Assembly: GCA_023053575.1 (NCBI GenBank) | Contig: JAKZAP010000012.1 | Location: 22,432,780 to 22,496,779, forward strand | Length of the DNA stretch: 64,000 nt | Direction of reading: 5' to 3' | From: Branchinecta lynchi | Taxonomy: Eukaryota; Arthropoda; Branchiopoda; Anostraca; Branchinectidae | Part shown: one piece after another, positions 22,265 through 34,444 of the stretch | How positions within the stretch are numbered: the stretch's first letter is position 1 | How the letters are laid out: each line of letters begins with the position of its first letter | Made by a program: the position numbers and the translations under genes | Notes under the pieces: model-generated | Database searches by the model: none | Seen by the model: only the letters and a program-made list of their open reading frames with translations | What the model was told of the DNA's origin: nothing

Positions 22265-23045
22265 TCCCTTTAATGTAATTTCGTATTTTAAAGTTTATAT
22301 ATTCGACTTTTCATTTAAACGTTCGCTAAAAAGCTCCAACGGTTCCAACGACTGTACACAGAACAAGTTAAAGTAAGTTTCTATACCTACCGTACAATTT
22401 ATAGCTTTTAACGTGTTTCAAACCGAGAATGTCCATCCTAAAACGCCAACTAAATGAAACACCGATACAACAGAGAATACAACAACACAACTAAAACTAT
22501 ATTCTACAGAAAATACTGCAAAATACGCGCCGCAGGCGAAATTTTGGGTAAAACTAATTAAAACGCATCAACTGAGTTTACTCCTTTAATGTAATTTTAT
22601 CTACTAAAGTTCACATATTCGGCTTTTCATTTCAGCTTTCGCTAAAAAGCGAAGCTTCCAACGACTGTATCCCGAACAAGTTAAAGTAAGCGACGCAGGC
22701 GAAATTTTTTATATTCTGCCTTTCGTCCGGAAACATTTTGCTATATCTACCATACAAGTTCTAGCTTTTAACATGTTTCAATCCCCCAAGAATGTCAATC
22801 CTAAAACGCCAATTAAATGAAACACCGGTCTTCCAAACAGAGAATACTACAAATGCGCCGCAGGCGAAATTTTGTGTAAAACTAATTTTAATGCGTCAGT
22901 TGAGATTGTTCTTTTACTGTAAATTCGTATATTTAAATTAACAACATTCGTCTTTTCGTTTCAGCTAAAGCGAAGCTTGCAACGATTAAATCCAGACTAA
23001 TTTGAACTAAGCGCAGCATGCGAAATTTTTTTAATCTGTATTTTT
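22265..23045 (+). repeat. Degenerate ~315-330-bp direct repeats (about 2.5 copies)
   Basis: The block TTAATGTAATTT.GTA...CTTTTCATTT...CGCTAAAAAGC starts at about 22271, 22586 and 22914. Each copy also holds CGCAGGCGAAATTTT. Confidence 0.75.
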
Positions 23046-23690
23046 TTCGTAAAAATTTGCACCCGACAATCTTTGCAGTATTTGATTTCTTAAGTATAAA
23101 AAGAGCCCGATGAGCCGAAAGAACATCAGCCAAGAAACCTCAAGAACCTCGACAAAAGCATTCAGAATTCGATTTCTTCTGTGTTTTGCCCGACAAGACT
23201 GTAAAGATCTTTATTTCTTACATGTAAATAGAACCCACTGTGCCGACGAGAATATCGACGCCCCGAAAACCATACAGCATTTGATTTCTTTTGTGTTTTG
23301 CCCGACTGTATTGTACAGAAGTTGATTTCGGGCGTCTAAAAATTAACCGGTTGTGGCGACGAGATTGAACTTCCTGGAGGTGCCCGACAAAGCTGCAGCA
23401 TTTGATATCTTACGTATAAATAGAACCCGATGAGCCGACGAGTCGACCGATAACCAACAAAAGCATACAAAATTGTATTTCTTGTGCATTCCTTATGCAT
23501 AAAAAGAACCCGATGTGCCGACGACAATACCGTGGCCCGTCAAAAGCATGCCGAACTCGATTTCTTCCGTGTTTTGCCAGACAAATATTTGCAGGATTTT
23601 ATTTCTTGCGTATAAAAAGAACCCGAAGTGCCTACGGCGCCCGACAAAAGCATACAAGTTTGATTTCTTCTTTATTTCCTTAAATATAAA
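23046..23690 (+). repeat. Degenerate edge of the satellite array
   Basis: Imperfect units with GAACCCGATGTGCCGACGA-like blocks spaced irregularly by roughly 85-120 bases, including GCCCGACAA and TATAAAAAGA. They resemble the 178-bp units but are diverged. Confidence 0.8.
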
Positions 23691-25113
23691 AAGAACCCGA
23701 TATGCCGTAGAATAGCGAGGCACGACAAAAAGCAGGCAGGATTCGATTTCTTCCTTGTTTTGCCCGACAAATGTTTGCAGGATTTCATTTCTTGCGTATA
23801 AAAAGAACCCGATGTGCCGACGAGTTGACCGACGCTCGACAAAAGCATACAAAATTCTATTTCTTCTATAACCCGATATGCCGTAGAGATTACCGAAGCA
23901 TGACAAAAAGCAGGCAGGATTCGATTTCTTCCTTGTTTTGCCCGACAAATTTTTGCAGGATTTCATTTCTTGCGTATAAAAAGAACCCGATGTGCCGACG
24001 AGTTGACCGACGCTCGACAAAAGCATACAAAATTCTATTTCTTCTATAACCCGATATGCCGTAGAGATTACCGAAGCATGACAAAAAGCAGGCAGGATTC
24101 GATTTCTTCCTTGTTTTGCCCGACAAATTTTTGCAGGATTTCATTTCTTGCGTATAAAAAGAACCCGATGTGCCGACGAGTTGACCGACGCTCGACAAAA
24201 GCATACAAAATTCTATTTCTTCTATAACCCGATATGCCGTAGAGATTACCGAAGCATGACAAAAAGCAGGCAGGATTCGATTTCTTCCTTGTTTTGCCCG
24301 ACAAATTTTTGCAGGATTTCATTTCTTGCGTATAAAAAGAACCCGATGTGCCGACGAGTCGACCGACGCTCGACAAAAGCATACAAAATTCTATTTCTTC
24401 TATAACCCGATATGCCGTAGAGATTACCGAAGCATGACAAAAAGCAGGCAGGATTCGATTTCTTCCTTGTTTTGCCCGACAAATTTTTGCAGGATTTCAT
24501 TTCTTGCGTATAAAAAGAACCCGATGTGCCGACGAGTCGACCGACGCTCGACAAAAGCATACAAAATTCTATTTCTTCTATAACCCGATATGCCGTAGAG
24601 ATTACCGAAGCATGACAAAAAGCAGGCAGGATTCGATTTCTTCCTTGTTTTGCCCGACAAATGTTTGCAGGATTTCATTTCTTGCGTATAAAAAGAACCC
24701 GATGTGCCGACGAGTCGACCGACGCTCGACAAAAGCATACAAAATTCTATTTCTTCTATAACCCGATATGCCGTAGAGATTACCGAAGCATGACAAAAAG
24801 CAGGCAGGATTCGATTTCTTCCTTGTTTTGCCCGACAAATGTTTGCAGGATTTCATTTCTTGCGTATAAAAAGAACCCGATGTGCCGACGAGTTGACCGA
24901 CGCTCGACAAAAGCATACAAAATTCTATTTCTTCTATAACCCGATATGCCGTAGAGAATACCGAAGCATGACAAAAAGCAGGCAGGATTCGATTTCTTCC
25001 TTGTTTTGCCCGACAAATTTTTGCAGGATTTCATTTCTTGCGTATAAAAAGAACCCGATGTGCCGACGAGTCGACCGACGCTCGACAAAAGCATACAAAA
25101 TTCTATTTCTTCT
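23690..25113 (+). repeat. Satellite array, eight 178-bp units
   Basis: The marker GAACCCGATGTGCCGACGAG recurs from 23805 to 25051 at exactly 178-base steps (seven steps). Units differ at only a few sites (for example GAGTTGACC versus GAGTCGACC). Each unit contains at least two diverged versions of one older monomer (CCCGATGTGCCG... and CCCGATATGCCG..., each ending ATTTCTTC), so it is a higher-order repeat. ORFs on both strands are by-products of the repeat. Confidence 0.95.
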
Positions 25114-25313
25114 ATGTTTGCCGGCGCTCCGCGCCGACTAACAAGTGAACTTTCGCAGGGATTCGCCCGACGAAAGTACTTGCTCAAGACCTTTGGGGGG
25201 GAGTCCCCCCCCTCCCCCCCCCCCCCCATAGTGATGCCCCCGATGATTAGCCCAGACAATTTTCATTCATCAAGCTGGCGATTGTAATAGTTTGTATACC
25301 TTGTTCACAAGGC

Positions 25314-25440
25314 CCTCGATAACACAGTATGTTAGAGCATCGGTATATGGGAGACGAAGGTTGCGGGTCCCGCCAGAGGAACATTTTTATTTTCAGTTCA
25401 CTATTATTAACGAAAATTCGAATCTCTGCATGACTAGTTC
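25314..25440 (+). repeat. Second tRNA-like SINE head (degenerate)
   Basis: CCCTCGATAACACAGTATGT then TTAGAGCATCGGTATATGGG align with the head at 21873, and the following CGAAAATTCGAATCTCTGC aligns with its body. The B box is damaged (GCGGGTCCCGCC). Confidence 0.6.
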
Positions 25441-25702
25441 AGAAAATTTTCATTTACCGAGCTGCCGTAGGTCACTCAATGGCAGGACAGAGCGAATTTG
25501 GGAAATTCCGGGGGTGTTGGAACGACTTGAGCCTCGTTTTTGTAGCACGCTGCACGTCCACTTCCCGGCTGCTTCCGGGCCGATTTTTTCTACATTCGTT
25601 TTGGCACTGCAGTGCTTCCGAGGAAGACGACAGCACTTCTGCAGTATCGCGGACTTGCTTACCGAACAAGTCCGTGCTTCCTGCAAGGTGATGCTTCCTT
25701 AC

Positions 25703-26720
25703 CTTAGACCTTAGTTCCCCCTGTGCCGCCAGAGGCACCCAGGGCATCCACAAAGAGCCGCCAGTCATCCTTCATATGTGCTGCTGTCCAGGACATCTTC
25801 CCACTGGGGTTGGACTATCGAATTGATATTTTTTAGATCCCGCTGGTACGTGCGACAAAGTGTATTTTTCGACCGTCCTCTTCTTCCGACTCCCTCTGGT
25901 TGCCCCTCCAGTACTGTTCTGGGAGTCTATCTTCCGTCATTACGAATGACGTGCCCCAAGTAGTGCCATCTTCGTTGGCGTATGACACCTGTTATTAGGG
26001 GCTGGCGCGAGACGCAGCGAACTGTCTGGTTGGTTTTGTGGTATTGTGGTCCCTCCTGTTAATGTTCAATATCCTCCGAAGACAGTTGTTCTCGAAAGCA
26101 ACAATCGTCTTTTCTTGTTGTTAGTTTGGATTCGAGTATTCACAGTTATAAAGAAGGGCGGAGACAGCCTCATTCAGTTTCAGGGAGTACTTTTTCGATC
26201 GCCAAACTGGCATTAGTCGATTAAAAGCTCCACTGGCTTGTCCAATCCTAGACTTTTCGCTGGATCCAGTTCGTTCGACTGTACTTCCAAGGTATCTAGA
26301 CTCCACTACCTGCTCTACTGTATTATCCCTGGACTTTATGCCCAAGGAAGAGTCGCTCTTTGCTATGCCTTTTGTTTTGTCCGAGTTGATCTTTAGTCCC
26401 AAAAGACTCGCTTTTTCTCTGATCACATTTAGAAGATCCTGGAGCTTTTCCTTGTTTTCCTCTATCAGGGGGATGTCTTCGGCGAAATCAAGATCTGCTA
26501 ATCCTTTATTATTGCAGACTTGGATTCCAATCCCCGTGCAGTCTCGGAGCACATAATAGACGACAAGGACAAAAAGCAAGGGGGAGAGGACACAGCCCTG
26601 TTAGACACCGGACATGATACGGAAATACCTTGTATTTCCTTCGCGGGTCCTTTAACCAAGAAGAAATCTTGCAGGCATAGGGAAGCCAAAACGCATCTAG
26701 TGTAAAAGCAAAGAAGTGCT
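25703..26720 (-). pseudogene. RTE-like LINE reverse transcriptase relic
   Basis: Minus-strand frame 26579-26121 carries LADLDFAEDIPLI (motif C region, with Glu where the second catalytic Asp is expected), LGLKINSDKTK, VESRYLGSTVE and NEAVSALLYNCEY, a standard RTE series. Upstream, in another frame, lies the motif B region (RAVSSPPCFL / VLSP-like). Downstream, shifted frames give ENNCLRRILNI and finally DDWRLFVDALGASGG near 25720-25770, the usual RTE C-terminus. At least two frameshifts and the altered catalytic site make it dead. Confidence 0.8.
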
Positions 26721-27763
26721 GCAGCAGCGATGCGGCAGCACTGTTGCAACAAAAACGAGGCTCTGAGCTTATAAACGCTCCTATCCCCTTCGTCGAGTTA
26801 GTAGGGCTGTAAAGATGATTGGATATGCTAACACTCTTGGCAACTGACGTACGGGGTAGTGACGGGATCAGAATATCACATGTTTTTGACTTGCAAGGCA
26901 TCATGGGCCGCCACTGCCCTTCTCAGCACCCAAGCTAAGTTCTTGACCATAGTTGTGTTTTTGATCTGAATTCGCAGTTCTCCGTTCTCGCTTCTGAATC
27001 CTCGTACAAATCAGCGTTTTTGCTCCTCTGGCTTCTCCGTTCCCGCTTTTATCAAAAACACTAATTTGGCACCTCGTCCGCAACCCGATATACGTGTTTA
27101 TGCATATTGAACATCCGCACTCTGTTGACCAATCAGGGACAAGAACGGAGAGAGGAGAGTCGAGAATTCACCTTCGGATCAACTTCTCGATTCAGCAGAA
27201 TCGCCAGGCTTTCCCCGTTCTCAGTTCTGACAAAAACGCAAGCAAAGGATAATTCGCCTCTTACGAATAGTCCAAGAACCCCCCCCCCCCTCCACGAAAT
27301 AAATTCCTGGATACGGGCCTGATCGGCGGTGTTGCTTTGATCTTATATTGTGAGAATGAATCCTGTTATTGTAAAGTGATGATGCTTCTCGATTTCTTGC
27401 TACTGGGATGGCGTGGTTTGCCGTCTAAATGGTAGGCAGGCTGGTAGGGATAGCCGGTCTCGATAGTAGTAGTAGTGAGTTTCGCCAAGAACAAATAATC
27501 CACAAGAACCCCCGTCTCCTCATCTCTGTAATACGACTATGCGGAGTCGAAATATTCAGATACCCTACCCGATGCTAACGAGCAGAGGAGGAGCTACGCG
27601 GAACATCATAATTTATTACGTCTATAGACAGCTGAATCGCAGTACAGCTCCTCAGAAGAATACGAACGACATCTTCCTTTACAGCTGATTGGTTGTCTAC
27701 CATTGTGACGTCAGGCCTAACTCACTGCAGACCCGGTTCTCCACGCCTGCAGGCATCCTACTG
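26720..27763. other. No gene; MITE end fragment at 27277-27322
   Basis: A poly-C run followed by GAAATAAATTCCTGGATACG then GGCCTG matches the end of the MITE at 59566-59747. A TAGTAGTAG run lies near 27464. No supported ORF. Confidence 0.5.
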
Positions 27764-28253
27764 TTTTTGGGATCCCAAAACGTAAGTGGAGGGATACCTA
27801 TGACATCGCAAAGGTTGTCCGTCTGTGGGCACGATAACTCTCGAAGGGATGAGATATTTTAATGAAACTTGGTGTGAGGATTCTTTGGGTCAAGGAAAGG
27901 TCGAGTTCTTAGACGGGCTATGTAGCCCTACATTTAGGGGTCCATTTAGGGTTTTCCGTTTTTGAACTTTTTGCAAGACAAGTAGTTCGCCCGGAATCCA
28001 GTCGAAACCGAAAATCGGAAGAAGTAAGGCAGGAACTTTCGTCAAAGTAGATATGACGCAGGCTATAGGTGTAAACACACATGTTGGATTGGAACTTTTA
28101 CTTCTCAGATGATAAGCATTTGCCTTAATACGTTTCTAAATTTTATTAGTAAAGTGTCCAAGGAGTCTGGCGAAGATTGGATCTCTAAAAGACCCTATTG
28201 TCTCGATCAGATATTAATTTTGTGGGATCCTATCGAAACCCTTGGTCTTGTTC
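27764..28253 (+). repeat. GGGATCCC family, internally deleted copy
   Basis: Both ends are present (TTTTTGGGATCCCAAAACG and GTGGGATCCTATCGAAACC...TTGGTCTTGTTC) but nearly all subrepeats are missing, leaving about 490 bp. Confidence 0.85.
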
Positions 28254-28705
28254 ACCTGGTAATGCGCAACGATGAAGAGGGAAGTAGACGGTATCGACTC
28301 AAGCCTCATAGCGTGTACCTCTAGCTCCGCTCAATTTTATCGGGCTATCCATAGTCGCTGCATGGGACCAAAGGCGGAGGTTCTATCAGAGGATTTGTTC
28401 TTGGTCTGAGTGAAAGGCATCTTTCACAGCGCGTGCGACGAATTTACCTTTACGTCAAACAGAATTTGAGAAATATGGGCCTTTATATGAACAAACAGCT
28501 TCGTGTTGTCTCTACGTGTTGCATGTTGCAGATAGTTCTTAGAAGCCATGTTTTGTTATTGATATTTTTATTCAGATTGTATTTATGCCCTCTGCTGTCT
28601 CGGTGCACCGATTTCTGTCGGCTTCTGTCTATCTGAGATTTGTAGAAAGCTGAATGTTGTGCCCAGCACAACTTTTGTCTTTCTTGCGATTTGCAGAAGG
28701 AACTA

Positions 28706-30434
28706 GACATTGTCTATCGTTCCCCTATCTGGGAATCGGTACTCCACAGGCTATTGTTCCCTGTTTGTCGAGGAATCGATATGTTAGGAGCTAATCTTCC
28801 CCGACAGGTCGGGGAATCTACTTGCCCAGGGCTAATCTTCCCCGCCAAGTCGGGGAATCGATGTGCCCTGGGCTAACATTCCCCGAGTACTCGGGGAATC
28901 GAAGTGCCCAGAGTTGATTTTCCCTTATAATCAAATAATTGATTTAGGGATTGGGGAATCGAAGTGTGAGGGGCTAATGTTCCCCGATATGCAAATATTG
29001 ATTTTGTTGAGTTGAGGTCGGGGAATCCAAATGCCAGGGGCTAATGTTCCCCGACGTGAAAATAATCGATTTTGAGATCGGAACCGAAGCGTGAAGGGCT
29101 AATGTTCCCAGACATGCAAATTTGTATTTGTTGAGTTGAGGTCGGGGAATCCAATTGCCAGGGGCTAATATTCCCTCATAATCAAATAATCGACTTTGAG
29201 ATCGGGGAACCGAAGTGTGAGGGGCTAATTTTCCCAGACATGCGAATACTGATTTTGTTGAGTTGAGGTCGGGGAACGCAATTGCCAGGGGCTAATGTTT
29301 AAGCAATGATGGTTTTTTAGGTCGGGGAATTGAGAGCTAATATTCCCGCATAATCAAATGGCATGGCACTTGGATTCCTAAAACCTCTACTCAGCAAAGT
29401 CAGTGTTTGCATGTCGAGGAATAGTAGCCCCTGGCACATGGATTCCCCGACCCGACCTCAAAATCGATTATTTGGTTATTAGCCCCTCACACTTCGATTC
29501 CCCGATCTCAAAATCGATTATTTGATTATGAGGGAACATTAGCCCCTGGAAATTAGATTCCCCGACCTCAACTCAACAAAATCAATATTTGCATGTTGGA
29601 GAACATTAGCCTCTCACACTTCGATTCCCCGACCTCAAAATCGATTATTCTATTATGAGGGAACATTAGCTCTGGGCACTTTGATTCCCCGACCTCAAAA
29701 GCCATTATTGCTTATCGGGGAACATTGGCCCCTGGCACTTGGATTCCCCGACCACAACTCGACAAAATCAATATTTGCATGTCGGGGAACATCAGCCCCT
29801 CACACTTCGATTCCCCGATCTCTAAATCGATTGTGTGATTATGAGGGAACATTAGCTCTGGGCACTTCGATTCCCCGACCTCAAAAGCCATTATTGCTTA
29901 TCGGGGAACATTAGCCCCTGGCACTTGGATTCCCCGACCACAACTCGACAAAATCAATATTTACATGTCGGGGAACGTTAGCCCCTCACACTTCGATTCC
30001 CCGATCTCTAAATCGATTATTTGATTATGAGGGAACATTAGCTCTGGGCACTTCGATTCCCCGACCTCAAAAGCCATTATTGCTTATCGGGGAACATTAG
30101 CCCCTGGCACTTGGATTCCCCGACCACAACTCGACAAAATCTATATTTGCATGTCGGGGAACATTAGCCCCTCACACTTCGATTCCCCGATCTCTAAATC
30201 GATTATTTTAATTATGAGGGAACATTAGCTCTGGGCACTTCGATTCCCCGAGTACTCGGGAATGTTAGCCCAGGGCACATCGATTCCCCGACTTGGCGGG
30301 GAAGATTAGCCCTGGGCAAGTATATTCCCCGACCTGTCGGGAAAGATTAGCCCTGACATATTGATTCCCCGACAAATGGGGAACAATAGCCTGTGGAGTA
30401 CCGATTCCCAGATAGGGGAACGATAGACACTGCC
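28706..30434. mobile_element. Foldback element 2 (1.73 kb, hairpin-unit arms, 9-bp TSD)
   Basis: Flanked by perfect 9-bp repeats AAGGAACTA at 28697-28705 and 30435-30443. The left end GACATTGTCTATCG and the inverse of the right end (GGCAGTGTCTATCG) match at 12 of 14 bases. The two arms meet near 29380 and are chains of 50-65-bp units, each carrying TTCCCCGA...TCGGGGAA and the phrases GGGGCTAATGTTCCC and CCAGTGCCAGGGG in variant form. The right arm has grown by a 186-bp higher-order unit (29701, 29887, 30073). No ORF is meaningful. The architecture matches FB-type foldback elements; its transposase must come from elsewhere. Confidence 0.9.
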
Positions 30435-30443
30435 AAGGAACTA

Positions 30444-31023
30444 ATATGTCCTTCATAAAATCTGATGACGAATTGCAGCCAGACGCGCTACAGGAATAAT
30501 AACAATCACAAGTGAAATCTGGGGATAAGTTATCAGACGAGTGAATGAACGATTAGGCTTTCGCATCATGTAGAGTCGCGCATTAGCCCCGTGGAAAAGA
30601 CAGCGAGCACTCAGCACTGAAGTCGGAAGCCAGAAATGATAAACTTGATGACGCTTGACAGAGGGGAAGAGGCATTTTAAACAGTTTTAAACATGGTTAG
30701 GCCTAACAGGAATTGAAAATAGCAACACAAACCTGGATAAAAGTAAACAAAGAAGTAATACCGTTGTTTTCTTTACGATAGCGCACCTAGCGGCCAAAAC
30801 AGAACTAATCTGAGAGGAATTTTATGAGGGGCGTATATCTCGTGCTCGCCGTCGTGACTTATTGTTGTTATGTCGAGGTCTGATTGACAAGTTTTTGGAA
30901 TACATTCGTGTTTGTTTTAATCGTGGATCTAAAAGCAATATGGCCACTTGCCGATCGCTGGCCCTAAGTAGTTTCGCGACCCAACATTTTAGTTTGCCTT
31001 CCTGGGATAATCTTGGAATGTTT
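30444..31023. other. No recognisable gene
   Basis: No motif-bearing ORF or repeat recognised. Confidence 0.5.
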
Positions 31024-33676
31024 GTATGGCACTTGCCCTTCGGCTAAGTTCACTTCACGTCACTTCACGAATAAGCTAGGACGATGAAACTTGGCAGGCA
31101 TATCAGGGACCGGACCAGATTAAATTAGAAATAGTCGCTTCCCCGATCCGACCATCTGGAGGGGAGTGGAGGGAGGGGGAATGCGGAAAAACTACATATT
31201 TTTAGCTTACGAACGGGTGATTGGATCTTAATGAAACTTAATAAATGGAAGGACCTCGTGTCTTGGACGTTCCATTTTAAAATCCAGACCGGACCCGGTG
31301 ATATGGGGGGGAGTTGGAGGGGGAAACCGGAATTCTTGGAAAACGCTTAGAGTGGAGAGATCCGGATGAAACTTGGTGGAAATAACAAGCACAATTACCA
31401 GATACGTGACTGACATAACCGGAACGGATCCGTTCACTTTGGGGGAGTTGGGGGGGGGGGGGGTCCGAATTTCTAGTGATCCCGCAAGTTCGGTGCTTCC
31501 TGGTGTGCTAGGACGATGAATTGGCCGGCATGTCAGGGACCCGACCACATTAAATAGGAAATAGTCACTTCCCCGATCCGACCATCTGGGGGGGGGGAGT
31601 GGAGGGAGGGGGGAGCCGAAAAATTTAGGTAATTTTAACATGCGAAGGGATGATTGGATCTTGATGAAAGTTGATATTTAGGATGACCTCCAGTCTCAGA
31701 CTTCCTACTTTAAATCCGGACCGGAACCGATGACACTGGGGGGATTTTAAGGAGGGAACCGGAAATCCTGAGAAACGCTTAGAGTGGAGGGATCGGGATG
31801 AAACTTGTGGGGAAGAACAAGCACAAGTCCTAGACACGTCATCGACATAACCAAACTGGATCCGGGCCCTGCGGGGGAGTTGGGTGGGGGGGTCGGATTT
31901 CTGGCGATCCCGCGATTTCGGCATACTTCCGGATGTGCTAGGATGATGAAACTTGGCAGGTATGTCAGGGATCGAACAGATTGACTTGAGAATAGTCGTT
32001 TCCCCGATCCGACCATCTTGGGGGGAGTGGATGGATGGGGAGTCTGGAATCTAGTGGCATGCATAACTTTAGAACGGGTGATCGGATTGAATGAAACTTG
32101 TGACGTGGAAAGAGCTATCGCCTCAGATGCTCAGTGTCAAGTCCGGGTCGGGTCCGATACCTGTGGGGAGGGGGGGGTTGAGGGGGGACCGGAAAACTCA
32201 AGAAACGCTTAAAGTAGAGGGATTGGGACGACACTTAATGGAGAGAACAAGAATTAGGCCTAGTTACGAAATTGACGGAGTCAGATGGTTTCGGGGCTCT
32301 GTGATGGGAGTTGGAAGGGGTTTCCTGGAATTCCGGTAGCCGCGAGTTAGAATAGTTCCAGGTGTACTAAGACAACGAAACCTTGCAGGCATATTATTGA
32401 CCCGTCTTGATTGACTTAACAACCTGACACAACATACCCCCGGAAACTTCCGTCCGAGCATATTTGGTGGAGCGAGGGAAGGGAAATATTGAAGTTGACT
32501 TATGCACATTGCGAAAGAGTGGTCTGAATTAAGTGAAACTTAGTTGTTGAAAAGAATCGATGACCTAGACATGTAAGACATGCGTTCGAACTACATGCGA
32601 CCACGGTTGGGGGAATTGTGGGGGGGCTGAAACTTTTGACACGCAGAAAAACCAAACCGATGGACCGAATGAGATGCAAGTTCGACAGTGCCGATTTTAT
32701 GCGGCCTAGATTTGTTATTTGGTCTCCGGGCCGGATTCGGCCAAGGTAGGGGGGGGGGGGGGTACGGGAAATTTGCAGATAGGCTGTGCTCCGATTCCAG
32801 TAAAACTTGATGGACGAGAGAGGGGATTAAGAGATACGACGTTTATGTTTCCAAGTCCTCCTCGGACAAAGTGGGGGAGTTGGAGGGGGATTGCCGGAGA
32901 CTTGGAGGCTTGCATAGGGGTTAAGCGACTGCATCAGTTTAAACGAAACTTGAAATGCAGAGAGAGCATATACCCTAGACGACATCCCGATGAAAAATTT
33001 ATCTCAAAATAGTACTATGAAGTAGTACGAAAAGTTGCATGCAGTACTAACGATGCTACTACATGCTTCTACTTCAAGGCTACCGTGTTACTGCATACTA
33101 CTATATGCTACTATTAGCAAGACTGGATGCTACTATGGCAAGACAGGATGCTACTGGATACTACTACATAAGATTGGACCAGTCTGAGGCACATTAAATG
33201 ATAGTATTCTTTGCTATTACATAGTATTACATGCAACGTTTTCGTACTACTACCATACTACTACTCACGCTACAAATTTTCCATCGGGATATTTTAGGGT
33301 CCTAACCAGATCGGACAACGGTGGAGGTGGGGGGTACCAGAATTTTTCTAAAATGCTCAGATTCGATTGAAACTTCATAAATGGTATAAAAGAAGATACT
33401 TTAGATGATCCATTGCCCAGTCCGAGCCAGATTCGGTCACGGTAGGGGGAGATGGAGGGAGGACCGGAAATCGTATAGTACGTCTAGGGCTCAAACGAGT
33501 GGATTTGTTGGGCGATCCGAGACGATGCGTGAACTGCTCAGAATTGAGTGCAACTAATTATCCTATTTCCATTCCCGAACTGCATTTTTTGATGATGGGT
33601 GTATTTTGTGACGCTCTCATCTACTTCCTTGTACCGCCTACTCGTAACAAGTACCATATGAGCTCGTAGCTCTTGT
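31024..33676 (+). mobile_element. Hairpin-ended tandem-unit family, copy 1 (diverged)
   Basis: The left end carries TATGGCACTTGCCCTTCGGC, the right end CATATGAGCTCGTAGCTCTT then GTT (a GAGCT-CGT-AGCTC hairpin). Between lie diverged ~280-bp units with phrases GATGAAACTTGG, GACATAACC and GGGGGAGTGGAGGGAGG. A CCCGATGAAAAATT MITE is inserted at 32994-33290. ORFs with Pro-rich translations only reflect the G/C runs. Class unknown. Confidence 0.75.
32994..33290. mobile_element. MITE, CCCGATGAAAAATT family, copy 3
   Basis: Ends CCCGATGAAAAATTT and AAATTTTCCATCGGG; very close to copy 1 at 9543-9846 along its whole length. Confidence 0.85.
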
Positions 33677-34178
33677 TTTTAACCGTATTGGCTCAATAAG
33701 GGACATAAAATTTAACACTGAGTAGCCCCTAGGAACTACTAGGCATCAGAGCAGATGAGTAATTTTCTCATTGTACCCCTGCGCCAGCCCTGTATGACTT
33801 GGAAATATGCTTGCTTCTAGTGGTTCAAGTAAGCAACCTCGAGAGCCATTGTCGCCTAGAGACTGTCTGGAACTAGAAACTAGAAACAAACATACATTAC
33901 TTAGCATTTTGTGCAAAAACGCATTCTCTCTCTTCTTTGCCTCTTTTATCTACGTAATACGTTAGAACTTGTTTATGAATTTTGCTGACTCCTAGCCTAG
34001 GCGTCTTTTTCTTTTCTCCCATCTTTCTTGGTGTTGGCTCGTTAGCAGTGTCAGAAGTTTCATAACATTAACAAATATTTTAAAATGCTGCTAGTCGAAG
34101 AGTTGCTTGCTCGAAGATTTTGATTTTGCTCGAAATCTTAACAATCTGCTTAAACGAGAAGGAAAAGCGAAACGATGG
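33677..34178. other. No gene; MITE end fragment near 34047-34075
   Basis: GCAGTGTCAGAAGTTTCATA is a piece of the CACTGTCAG MITE family. Nothing else recognised. Confidence 0.5.
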
Positions 34179-34440
34179 TCTATTATTATTATTATTAGAT
34201 GCAAAGAAAAGGCGCAACCCTCAGCGAAATTTATCGATATTTGACGAGAATAAGTTGAAGGCGTCGACTGACGAGTTGGTAACAACTTGAGATGGAAGTT
34301 GGTTCTCCTGACCGATTTTCAAAGTTCCACCTGCCGATGTAGTTGTCGAAGCGCTTGGGGCCAAGTTCAAACTCGTGGTCCCCGAGGTTCTTTGAGCTGA
34401 GAGTAAGAAGTTCGCCTGCGAGCAGACTGCGTATGCTCCA
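34179..34440 (-). pseudogene. LINE C-terminal relic with (TAA)n tail
   Basis: The minus-strand frame ends ENQLPSQVVTNSSVDAF then SSNIDKFR and stop, the usual WN.LP..VV...SVD.FK..LD ending of L2/CR1-type LINEs, with the key Trp lost. Upstream bits lie in other frames. (TAA)n at 34179-34198 is its 3' tail. Confidence 0.65.
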
Positions 34441-34444
34441 CTGC

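Noticed and set aside
23690..25113. CRISPR-like array (regular repeats)
   Set aside because: Units are 178 bp, contiguous and repeat along their whole length with no unique spacers; the context is eukaryotic. It is a satellite.
23110..25259. Small protein family encoded by repeated 85-104-aa ORFs on both strands
   Set aside because: The ORFs follow the 178-bp period, overlap on opposite strands and have low-complexity translations; they are by-products of a satellite unit length that does not introduce stops.
28720..30430. CRISPR-like hairpin repeats (TTCCCCGA...TCGGGGAA)
   Set aside because: The units are arranged as two inverted arms with a 9-bp TSD outside and the 'spacers' are themselves repeated.
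31228..32064. Proline-rich proteins on the minus strand
   Set aside because: They translate the G/C runs of the hairpin-ended repeat; similar translations appear in every copy, with no conserved start or end.
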